NCBI GenBank assembly: GCA_902789175.1 | Contig: CADANF010000001.1 | Coordinates: 62,001 to 126,000 of the forward strand | From: an uncultured Lachnospiraceae bacterium | GTDB taxonomy: Bacteria; Bacillota; Clostridia; Lachnospirales; Lachnospiraceae | Direction of reading: 5' to 3' | Length of the DNA: 64,000 bases | In this document: positions 44,227-52,320 of the stretch, one piece after another | How positions within the stretch are numbered: the first letter of the stretch is position 1 | Layout: every line of letters begins with the position of its first letter | Notes under the pieces: generated by a model | Database searches by the model: none | The model's input: only the letters and a program-made list of their open reading frames with translations | What the model was told of the DNA's origin: nothing | Made by a program: the position numbers and the translations under genes

Positions 44227-45471
44227 ATGAAAGATTTAAAGAAGATAAATATCAATTCGCTGATAATACTTATTTTTCTGATATTTGATGTCAGATTTTT
44301 TTATATGATAAATCTTCCAAAATACTTTGGAGGAGATGGCACTAATAAGATGTTACTGTCTCTCTTTGGTATTTGTGTATTTATTTATTATGTTATAAGA
44401 CATAAATTTGCTGCAGGAGAATTTGGAGTATATATCTTAGGGTTATATATCATACTTGCAGCGGTTTCTGTTCATTCACTTATAAAATTAGATTATAAGA
44501 TAACTCAGGTGGTATGGCCGTTGTTTCCTTTTATAAATCTTCTCTATTATTTTATATTAAGAGAGATATTAAATAATAAGAGGAATTTCAGATTCTTTCT
44601 TAGAATGGCTGAAATTTTCTGGAGCATACTTGTTCTTTTATTTTTGGCTCAGAGATTCATGTATCTTAGAAGTCAAACGATTTTTATGAAACTCGGAGTT
44701 ATGCTTCCGGAATATTATTTCAGACATCCAGAGCTGGGATTTAGAATATATAATGTGTTTGAAGGATTCAACAGGATTTTTGTGATCCTTACAGCATATA
44801 TTGTTTTTAAGAATCATTTTAGAAAATGTAAATTTGAGATGGTTTATACATTGCTCGGACTTTTAGCAATCCTTCTTGTAGATGGTTCAAGATTTTATAT
44901 AGCCACTGTTGTACTGGTGATAATAATAGAATTTCTTTTGGTAAATAAAGAGAGATTAAGATTCGGAGCTTTTTTACTTCTTATTTCAGGACTTTTGCTT
45001 GGGGCAGCAGTTGGATTTAAAATATATAAATCTGTAAATAATGATATTTCCGAAGATACAGGTTCTTCTTATGCAAGAACCGGAGCAATAGATTATTATC
45101 TGTCTGAAATGAAAGGAACAACTCTCTTCTTTGGATTTGGAATTGCAAATCCTGATGAAGGAGATCCTTTATATAAAGTAATACACGGTCCGGACGATAT
45201 ATATCATTTTGATGATATAGGCCTTGTGGGAACTTTTGCCAAATTTGGAATTTTCTCTGTAATATGGTATATATTATTTTTGCTGAAAATGATTCATTTA
45301 ACTATTAATACTGATAAGAAAAGAAAAGCTCTTAGTATTGGGATCACAGTTATGGCAGCAGTTGCGCTTATAACTCAGTCATATCTTGATCCGCAAAGGA
45401 TTCTTGCTATGCTTTTTAGTATGATACTCCTGGAAATTAATCTAAGGTCACCGGAAGTTATCAGTAATTAA
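44227..45471 (+). CDS. O-antigen/capsule polymerase-like membrane protein (Wzy)
   Basis: 414 residues from ATG 44227, with AGGGTAG upstream; an in-frame ATG at 44206 overlaps the preceding gene. About ten hydrophobic segments and a large outside loop before the last helices (RTGAIDYYLSEMKGTTLFFG, then GPDDIYHFDDIGLVG) match the Wzy/O-antigen ligase layout. Low sequence conservation makes the call depend on topology and on the neighbouring flippase. Confidence 0.78.
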   Translation: MKDLKKININSLIILIFLIFDVRFFYMINLPKYFGGDGTNKMLLSLFGICVFIYYVIRHKFAAGEFGVYILGLYIILAAVSVHSLIKLDYKITQVVWPLFPFINLLYYFILREILNNKRNFRFFLRMAEIFWSILVLLFLAQRFMYLRSQTIFMKLGVMLPEYYFRHPELGFRIYNVFEGFNRIFVILTAYIVFKNHFRKCKFEMVYTLLGLLAILLVDGSRFYIATVVLVIIIEFLLVNKERLRFGAFLLLISGLLLGAAVGFKIYKSVNNDISEDTGSSYARTGAIDYYLSEMKGTTLFFGFGIANPDEGDPLYKVIHGPDDIYHFDDIGLVGTFAKFGIFSVIWYILFLLKMIHLTINTDKKRKALSIGITVMAAVALITQSYLDPQRILAMLFSMILLEINLRSPEVISN

Positions 45472-45495
45472 AATATTTTGATCAAGGACAAGAAT

Positions 45496-46935
45496 ATGAA
45501 GACTAGATCCGTAAAACGTAATGCATTACTAAATATTATCAAACAGATATGTGCTATCATTTTTCCGATGATAACATTTCCTTATGCCTTCAGGGTATTA
45601 GGTGTAAATAATTATGGTAAATATACCTTCAGCTGGAATGTAGTAAATTATATATCCTATCTTGCAGCGGCAGGTATCCTTAGATATGCAGTAAGAGAGT
45701 GCGCGAGAGTAAGAGATGAAAAAGATAAATTATCAAAACTTATAAATGAATTATATTCTATCAATATAATTACAACAGCTATATCATTTCTTATACTTTT
45801 TGCTTTGCTTATATTTGTTGATCATTTTCATGACTATGCACCATTTATTCTGGTGCTTTCAGTTTCGGTGCTTTTTACAACGATTGGAACAGATTGGATC
45901 AATAGTGCTTTTGAAGATTATTTCTTTATAACTATCAGATATATAATAGCTCAGACTGTAGCTTTAGGACTTCTTTTTATACTTGTAAGAAACAGAGATG
46001 ATGTACTTGGTTATTCTATCGTTAGTGTGACGGGTATTATTATAGCCAATTTTTTTAACTATTTTCATATTAGAAAAAACCTGGGTATAATTCCTAAATT
46101 TGTCATATCAAAGGATATGAAGAAGCATATTAAGCCGATAATGTATTTCTTTGCCTGCTCAATAGCAACATTTATTTACATTAATTCGGATATATCGATA
46201 ATTAAACTGTTTTTTCCATATGATGATAGTCACAATGGTTTGTATGGAGCTGCAACCAGATTTTATCAGCTTATCAAAGAAATGATAAATGCGGCATTTG
46301 TAGTTATCATTCCCAGAATATCAAATGATCTTGTAAATGATAAAGAAAAGGCAAATTTAAAATTAAGTAAAGTACTTAATTTCACTATCCTTCTTACTGT
46401 GCCATGTTCTGTAGGACTTTTTATGGTAAGGGAGGATCTGATCATGATCTTCTCGGGAGCAGAATTTGCGGGCGCAACTACAGCCCTTGGAATACTGGCC
46501 TTTTCGCTGGCGCCGGCGTTGCTTGCTAATTTTTATATAAATATAGTAATGATACCTTTCAAAATGGAAAAGAAGGTTACCATCGCAACACTTATAAGTG
46601 CAGCAGTCAATATAGGACTTAATTTTGTGCTTATTCCATTATATGCAGAAAATGCAGCAGCCTTTACTACACTTCTTGCTGAAACATCTCTTGCATTAAT
46701 GGGTTTATATTATGCAAGAAAGATTAAGATAGGTAATGTTTCAAAATCTCTTGTTACAGCTTTGACAGGTAGTGGTTTGATATTTGTTATATGTTTTAGT
46801 ATTAATAATCTTATCAAAAACCGCGTATTCAATTTTGTACTGGATGTAGTATTAAGCGGCATAGCTTATGTTGTAGTTTTTGCTATATTTTATAATAAAG
46901 ATATAAAAGAATTCTTAAAAAAGAGGAAGAGATAA
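45496..46935 (+). CDS. Polysaccharide flippase (Wzx, MATE-like fold)
   Basis: 479 residues from ATG 45496 (AAGGA seven bases upstream; TTG 45478 is less likely). Twelve to fourteen hydrophobic segments; NIIKQICAIIFPMITFPYAF and GKYTFSWNVVNYISYLAAAG near the start are typical of Wzx/RfbX. It should move the lipid-linked repeat unit outward. The last base of its TAA stop codon is the first base of the licD ATG, which couples the two. Confidence 0.92.
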   Translation: MKTRSVKRNALLNIIKQICAIIFPMITFPYAFRVLGVNNYGKYTFSWNVVNYISYLAAAGILRYAVRECARVRDEKDKLSKLINELYSINIITTAISFLILFALLIFVDHFHDYAPFILVLSVSVLFTTIGTDWINSAFEDYFFITIRYIIAQTVALGLLFILVRNRDDVLGYSIVSVTGIIIANFFNYFHIRKNLGIIPKFVISKDMKKHIKPIMYFFACSIATFIYINSDISIIKLFFPYDDSHNGLYGAATRFYQLIKEMINAAFVVIIPRISNDLVNDKEKANLKLSKVLNFTILLTVPCSVGLFMVREDLIMIFSGAEFAGATTALGILAFSLAPALLANFYINIVMIPFKMEKKVTIATLISAAVNIGLNFVLIPLYAENAAAFTTLLAETSLALMGLYYARKIKIGNVSKSLVTALTGSGLIFVICFSINNLIKNRVFNFVLDVVLSGIAYVVVFAIFYNKDIKEFLKKRKR

Positions 46936-47750
46936 TGGAAAAGAAGGTTTACAACACAGGAGAGACAGAAGAGGAACTTAAAGCTGAGTATAATTATGAG
47001 GGCAGTAATCTTAGAAAAGCTCAGGATCGTATGCTTGAATTACTTATCTTCCTTGATAAGGTTTGTACTGAAAATGACATTGATTATTTTATAGGATATG
47101 GAACACTCTTAGGAGCAGTAAGACATGGCGGATTTATCCCATGGGATGATGATACAGATGTAGTAATGTCACCTGCCGGATTAAAAAAATTCAGAAAAAT
47201 AGTCAATAGTGGTAAATATGATTACGTTGTACAGGATCATTCGATTGATAAAGGCTTCGTAAGACATTATAATGTATTAAGAGACCTTAATTCCTGTTAC
47301 GTTAAGGATGAATTTATCCATAATCAGCGTAAGTATAAAGGGGTTCAGGTTGATATATTCCCTTGGGGATTTGGGGTTAAGAAGAAACCAAGAGCTTTTA
47401 TAAAGAGACTTCAGGTTATCAACGAATGGCATGCATTAGGAAAACATCCGATCATTTCATCAATGATCTATGGCATATCTAAATACTTTTTTATTCCAGT
47501 ATTTAAATTCTTTAGTTTATTTTCATCAAAGGAATACCTTTATCTTGGATATGAAAATGAATGGGATTTAAAATATAAGTATGATGACATTTTCCCTTTA
47601 GGCAGGATTGAATTTGAAGGACATCAGTTAAAATGTCCTCATAATCCAAAAGGAATGCTTTTAGTTGACTATGGTTCAAACTATAATGATCTTCCTCCTA
47701 AGGAGTCTAGAAATCATCATAGTGTTGATACGATAGAGTTTTATAATTAA
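46935..47750 (+). CDS. licD: LicD-family phosphocholine transferase
   Basis: 271 residues. The LicD signature is FIGYGTLLGAVRHGGFIPWD with the following DDTDVVM, the acidic nucleotidyltransferase-like site. LicD moves phosphocholine from CDP-choline to a glycan sugar. It is last of the assembly genes and overlaps wzx by one base. The first choline-binding-type protein gene follows after 13 bases, so donor attachment and reader are coupled. Confidence 0.92.
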   Translation: MEKKVYNTGETEEELKAEYNYEGSNLRKAQDRMLELLIFLDKVCTENDIDYFIGYGTLLGAVRHGGFIPWDDDTDVVMSPAGLKKFRKIVNSGKYDYVVQDHSIDKGFVRHYNVLRDLNSCYVKDEFIHNQRKYKGVQVDIFPWGFGVKKKPRAFIKRLQVINEWHALGKHPIISSMIYGISKYFFIPVFKFFSLFSSKEYLYLGYENEWDLKYKYDDIFPLGRIEFEGHQLKCPHNPKGMLLVDYGSNYNDLPPKESRNHHSVDTIEFYN

Positions 47751-47763
47751 ATACGGAGGTGCT

Positions 47764-49056
47764 ATGAGGGTTAGTAAAAAACTATTTTTATTGTGTGGGT
47801 TTATTACAGTATCTCTATTTTCTTTTAACAAGGTTGAAGCTGCTGATGGTGGAGCAGCTGATACGGTGGCTACCAGCAGCGATGCAGAACAAAAAGATGA
47901 TAGCGGATTTCTGGATGATAATGGCAAAGATGAGCCAGGTAATGAAGATAAGAAAGAAGACATCATTACAGGCTGGATCAAATGTAGTGACAATACCTGG
48001 ATCTATCATGATGATAAGGGCGAAAATGTAACTGGCTGGAAATATATCGATAACTACTGGTATTTCTTTAATGAAAAAGGGATCATGGCAGTAGGATGGA
48101 ATAAGGTAAAAGATAACTGGTATTATCATTATCCATCTGGGAAAATGGCTGTTTCATGGATTGAGGTTAATGATAATTATTTTTATCTTGCCCCATCAGG
48201 AAAGATGCAGACCGGGTGGCATAAGATAAACAATAACTGGTATTATTTTAGAAACAGTGGAACAATGGTAACTGGCTGGCAGAAAATAAAAAAGGAATGG
48301 TACTATTTTGCTATGTCAGGAAGAATGCAGACAGATTGGCAGTATATAGGAAAAGACTGGTATCATTTCAGAACAAGCGGAAAAATGGATACGGGCTGGT
48401 TAAAGCTTAGTAATGACTGGTATTATTTTTATCCATCCGGAAAGATGGTAACCGGCTGGCTTCAGCTGGGAAGTGACTGGTATTTCTTATATGAGTCAGG
48501 AAGAATGATGCATGATGCATGGAACGGTGATTATTATCTTCAGAGTAATGGCAGAATGGCAAAAGATATGTGGATCGGAAATTACCATGTGGATAAAAAT
48601 GGACGTAAGGACAATACCTGGGAAAAGTATAATGCAGATAATATGCATAACAAAGCTAAAGGTTACGATAGTGACACATCATATCTTATACTTGTAAACC
48701 GTTCAACCCACAGGGTTGGAATTTATAAGAAGTCTAATGGATCATGGACTAATATTAAATATCTTGAGTGTTCTGATGGCAGTGATAAGACACCAACTAT
48801 TGAAGGAACCTTTACAACTAAGGCTAAAGGTATTTACTTTGACCATGATGATGCACGACTCTGGTATTATACCCAGTTTTGTGGTGATTATCTTTTCCAT
48901 TCAGTATTATATGCACAGGAACCATCACCTGACACAGTTATTGATGGAAGACTTGGAAAAGCACTTTCTCTTGGATGTGTAAGACTGTCTCTTTCAGAAG
49001 CTAAATGGATCTATGATAATATTCCTTACGGAACTAAAGTAGTTGTATATCATTAA
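47764..49056 (+). CDS. Choline-binding-repeat L,D-transpeptidase
   Basis: 430 residues. A signal peptide (about 1-26, ending VEAAD) and an acidic linker lead into ten to eleven 20-residue repeats of the type GWxxxxxxWYYFxxSGxMxT (about 70-290), the choline-binding (CW_binding_1) pattern. The C-terminal domain (about 305-430) is a YkuD L,D-transpeptidase: YLILVNRSTHRVGIYK, His in LFHSVLY and the catalytic Cys in LSLGCVRLS. It would be held on phosphocholine and make 3-3 peptidoglycan cross-links or attach proteins. It is probably expressed with licD, being 13 bases behind it. Confidence 0.92.
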   Translation: MRVSKKLFLLCGFITVSLFSFNKVEAADGGAADTVATSSDAEQKDDSGFLDDNGKDEPGNEDKKEDIITGWIKCSDNTWIYHDDKGENVTGWKYIDNYWYFFNEKGIMAVGWNKVKDNWYYHYPSGKMAVSWIEVNDNYFYLAPSGKMQTGWHKINNNWYYFRNSGTMVTGWQKIKKEWYYFAMSGRMQTDWQYIGKDWYHFRTSGKMDTGWLKLSNDWYYFYPSGKMVTGWLQLGSDWYFLYESGRMMHDAWNGDYYLQSNGRMAKDMWIGNYHVDKNGRKDNTWEKYNADNMHNKAKGYDSDTSYLILVNRSTHRVGIYKKSNGSWTNIKYLECSDGSDKTPTIEGTFTTKAKGIYFDHDDARLWYYTQFCGDYLFHSVLYAQEPSPDTVIDGRLGKALSLGCVRLSLSEAKWIYDNIPYGTKVVVYH

Positions 49057-49060
49057 GTTA

Positions 49061-49107
49061 ACATAAAAATGGACCACAGTCCCGGGGGCTGTGGTCCATT
49101 TTTATGT
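49061..49107. terminator. Strong terminator of the polysaccharide-licD operon
   Basis: The 19-base arms (49061-49079 and 49089-49107), rich in ATGGACCACAG, form a nearly perfect stem around CCCGGGGG. A- and T-rich ends let it act on either strand. Confidence 0.92.
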
Positions 49108-49203
49108 AAAGGTATTATGTAAAGAATAGATGAACAGTTTGTGAAGAGATAGATTAAATGTCTTAATTCACTGCGTTATCACATATAATTGTCGGACATG
49201 GGG

Positions 49204-49230
49204 TATAATTATAAATAGGTGCAAACCTAT
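49204..49230 (+). promoter_or_regulatory. Possible promoter and 5' hairpin of the second repeat-protein gene
   Basis: A perfect TATAAT (49204-49209; another at 49184-49189) without a clear -35 box is followed by ATAGGT-GCAA-ACCTAT (49215-49230), a hairpin that would sit at the very start of the transcript. A T run follows at about 49238. Weak evidence. Confidence 0.35.
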
Positions 49231-49264
49231 AGTGTATTGTTTTTTAGTATTTAGGAGGTGTTTT

Positions 49265-52156
49265 ATGAGGAGAAAGAGAATACTCTTGTTAGGAATCGCT
49301 CTTTCTGGCTCGCTTGTTTTCAGCTGTGGCTTTAAAGGAGCGATAAAAGATGTTCGAGCGGAAGATTCGGGAATTGTAAACACAGATGATGATCAGCAGG
49401 AGGATGATCAGCAGGATGAGCTTCTGAATGAAGGTGAAGGGGACCTTGGTTCAGGTGGTGAAGGTGAAGTAAAACAGGACCAGGATATTGAAGGAGGGGG
49501 AAATCAAAACCAGGAAATTGATGGAGATATAGGTCAGGGGCAGGAAGTCCAGGGCAATGTAGAAAATAATCAGGAGATTCAGGAAGATTTAAATCAGGGA
49601 ACAGATATAAAAAACGGTAATGTCCAGGAACTGAAATTATCTAGGGGTATCGATTATTCTGAAATATGGAAACATATTGAAAGAAAATATGATGAAGATA
49701 CACAGAGAGATATCCTTTATCTTTTTGATGATAATGGAGATCCGGTTACTGAGATCGGGTTCCATGGCAAAGTTGAAAATAAGCCGGATGACTGTCTGGT
49801 TTATGTAATTGATGAAACAGGAAGACTTGCTACAGGATGGTTAGAAGTAGATGGTTCCACTTACTATTTTGATGAGTGGGAAGGGGAAATGCGTAGAGGT
49901 GTTTTCGATGGTTATAATTCTGTAACAAGAAGATATGATAAGTTCGTAGCAAACTATGAAGGAATTGTTGCTACAAAACCAGGCTGGAATAATGTTACTC
50001 TATTTAAAGGAACGGATATAAGATATATTGACGGAGAAGATCAGGAAGTTGAAGTCGAGGATAAGAGATGGTTTTATCTTTATAAAGATCATACTTTATA
50101 TACAGGCTGGCATGTAATTGATGGAAAGAAATATTATTTTGTTCCGGAAATGTGTCAGAATGAATGGGTGATCGATAATGATGGTAATAAATACTATTTT
50201 GATGAAAAAGGTCAGATAACTAATGATCCGTTGGTTTTAGGAGAAGATAATCCTTGGGGTGTAATTTATCCTGATAGTGATGGCTTTAAGGATATTGAGG
50301 AAGCTCTTAAAGTTGTAAAACAGGATGGAAAAGATTATGTGTTTGATGATGGTATCCTTCTTGTTGATACATTTGTTGAAATTGATGATAAGGAAGTATA
50401 TGTAAAGCCAGATGGTACTATCAATTATGGATGGTACAAAAACAGAAATGGAAAATGGATGTATTCTTATAAAGATGGTTCTCTTCCAGAGAATGGATGG
50501 GAGACTGTAGGAGCATTTAAGTATTATTTCATTCATGGTGAAGCCCTTTCAGGCGGAACATATCGCTTCTCAAAAGAAGATGATTCTTTAATTGACTATG
50601 GCGGCGATGATTTCTACATTTCAAGCTTATATGATTACTCTGATACGTATGAGCTTACTATTAGAAAAAATGCTATTATTGCCAATGGTTTTGTAAAAGA
50701 ATCAGATATTTACAGTGATTCAGATTCAGATCGACTTCTTTATTATGATAAAGGTGAAAGATATTACGGATGGATTAACAAAGGTGATGACTGGTATTTT
50801 ATCGAAGATTCAAGGGCTTTATGTAATAGATATGAATATTTATCTGATTATAATAAAGCGGATGAAGAAGATGAAGAAGAATTAACTAAAAATATAAAAT
50901 ATTCAATTGAAGAAGACAGATGGCATAATTACGGATTTGACAGTACCGGAAAGCTTATCGTCAATAAATGGTATAAATATACTAATTATGGAAGAACAGA
51001 ATGGTTCTATGCTGATGAGACTGGAAAAGGAATGACTGGATGGCTTAAATGGAAAGATCAGTGGTATTATATTTCTAATGGAATAATGCTTACAGATTCC
51101 TATACTCCAGATAATTATTATGTTGATAAAGATGGTAAATGGGATTGGAACTGGGATAAATATACTGAATTTACAACCAATGAATATGGATTAACAGTTC
51201 TTAAGGATAGAGAAGAACAAAGAGGCTGGTTAACAGGTCCTGGTGGAAAATTCTATTATGTAGCTGAAGGATACTATTTCTTAGAAAAATATGGTTATGG
51301 ATTTGAAGATAATCGCAATTTCGGAGTTTATAAGAATGGTTATTATGTAATTCCTGATGAAGATGGTGAAACATCACATGTTTACTGGTTCTCAAAGAAA
51401 GGCCTTTCTGTAAAGAAACCTGTAACTAAAGGATGGAAATCTATCGGTAATGGCAATTGGATATATGCTGGCGATGATGGTATAGCATATACAGGCTGGG
51501 TTGGTGACTACTATGTTGAAAACGGCTATATGATAAGAGATCGCTTCCTTGAAGTTACTTATGATGAAGAAAAGAAGGAAAATGAATACCACACTATATG
51601 GAATATTCCAAGAGAATTAGATGAAGAATCTAAGGTAAATTATATGTTTATCGATAATAAGGGTAAAGCTGTTAAGGGTAAATATACAGTGCCTATGTAT
51701 AATTTTGGTTATTTAACTGCTAAGAGAGTTAGGTATGATTATGATAATACCGACTATGTGGTATTTACAGATGAAAAGACTGGCTATTTAATAAAAGATA
51801 AAGGTTTTTATACTGACGCAGCTGGTGATCTATATTATTTATTTAGTTCAGGAATAACCATAGGAGCTAGAAAAGGACAGATAATTGAGCAGAGTTATGA
51901 TGAAAAAACTAAAACTGAAATGATCCTCGTTTTCCAAAATGCTGGAAAGCTTGCAACTGGCTGGGTACAAGCTGGGGAAATAAAAGGATACCTTAATAAA
52001 GACGCAACAGTTTATGATGGTATGCTTGAAGATGGAGGAAATAAGTATTTCTTTGATAGGGGACGACTTATCACAGACTCATTTATTGCTGGAACAAAAG
52101 CACTTTATGCAGGAGTAGATGGAAGAATTGCTGAAAAGAATCCATTTAAAAAATAA
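49265..52156 (+). CDS. Large secreted choline-binding-repeat protein
   Basis: 963 residues from ATG 49265, behind TTAGGAGG. A signal peptide (about 1-36, ending VRAED) leads into an acidic Gln/Glu/Gly/Asn-rich stretch with repeated Q-x-x-Q-(D/E)-(I/V) units (about 40-118). After that the protein is almost entirely degenerate 20-residue wall-binding repeats (TGWLEVDGSTYYF, GWHVIDGKKYYF, TGWLKWKDQWYYI, TGWVGDYYVENGYM). No enzyme domain was seen. It is probably a structural or adhesive surface protein. It has its own terminator and encodes no LPXTG. Confidence 0.9.
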   Translation: MRRKRILLLGIALSGSLVFSCGFKGAIKDVRAEDSGIVNTDDDQQEDDQQDELLNEGEGDLGSGGEGEVKQDQDIEGGGNQNQEIDGDIGQGQEVQGNVENNQEIQEDLNQGTDIKNGNVQELKLSRGIDYSEIWKHIERKYDEDTQRDILYLFDDNGDPVTEIGFHGKVENKPDDCLVYVIDETGRLATGWLEVDGSTYYFDEWEGEMRRGVFDGYNSVTRRYDKFVANYEGIVATKPGWNNVTLFKGTDIRYIDGEDQEVEVEDKRWFYLYKDHTLYTGWHVIDGKKYYFVPEMCQNEWVIDNDGNKYYFDEKGQITNDPLVLGEDNPWGVIYPDSDGFKDIEEALKVVKQDGKDYVFDDGILLVDTFVEIDDKEVYVKPDGTINYGWYKNRNGKWMYSYKDGSLPENGWETVGAFKYYFIHGEALSGGTYRFSKEDDSLIDYGGDDFYISSLYDYSDTYELTIRKNAIIANGFVKESDIYSDSDSDRLLYYDKGERYYGWINKGDDWYFIEDSRALCNRYEYLSDYNKADEEDEEELTKNIKYSIEEDRWHNYGFDSTGKLIVNKWYKYTNYGRTEWFYADETGKGMTGWLKWKDQWYYISNGIMLTDSYTPDNYYVDKDGKWDWNWDKYTEFTTNEYGLTVLKDREEQRGWLTGPGGKFYYVAEGYYFLEKYGYGFEDNRNFGVYKNGYYVIPDEDGETSHVYWFSKKGLSVKKPVTKGWKSIGNGNWIYAGDDGIAYTGWVGDYYVENGYMIRDRFLEVTYDEEKKENEYHTIWNIPRELDEESKVNYMFIDNKGKAVKGKYTVPMYNFGYLTAKRVRYDYDNTDYVVFTDEKTGYLIKDKGFYTDAAGDLYYLFSSGITIGARKGQIIEQSYDEKTKTEMILVFQNAGKLATGWVQAGEIKGYLNKDATVYDGMLEDGGNKYFFDRGRLITDSFIAGTKALYAGVDGRIAEKNPFKK

Positions 52157-52181
52157 AATATAATAGATAAAATATAGTTTT

Positions 52182-52220
52182 GGGGAGCGTATCGATGTGT
52201 TTTGATACGCTCCCCTTTTT
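52182..52220 (+). terminator. Terminator behind the second repeat-protein gene
   Basis: GGGGAGCGTATC (52182-52193) pairs perfectly with GATACGCTCCCC (52204-52215), then TTTTT. Confidence 0.92.
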
Positions 52221-52258
52221 GTATTTAAAAATTAGGAAAAATGGTTGTTATCTTACTT

Positions 52259-52274
52259 GTTTTTTATAAAAAAC
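52259..52274. promoter_or_regulatory. 16-base AT-rich palindrome before the third repeat-protein gene
   Basis: GTTTTTTATAAAAAAC is a perfect palindrome about 45 bases before the ribosome site. It may overlap promoter boxes (TTGTTT and TAAAAT at 16 bases), but AT richness makes chance symmetry possible. Confidence 0.3.
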
Positions 52275-52320
52275 ATATTAAAATAATTGGAGTAAATATT
52301 AATTAACGGAGGTAAGGTTA

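Noticed and set aside
38596-46935. Possibility that the glycan locus is a mobile capsule island
   Set aside because: No transposase, integrase, tRNA edge or clear base-composition shift was seen; codon use looks like the neighbours.
49265-49369. Possible lipoprotein signal (VFSC) in the 963-residue repeat protein
   Set aside because: The -2 residue Phe is a poor lipobox fit, and a normal signal-peptidase site (VRA before ED) follows, shared with the neighbouring repeat protein.
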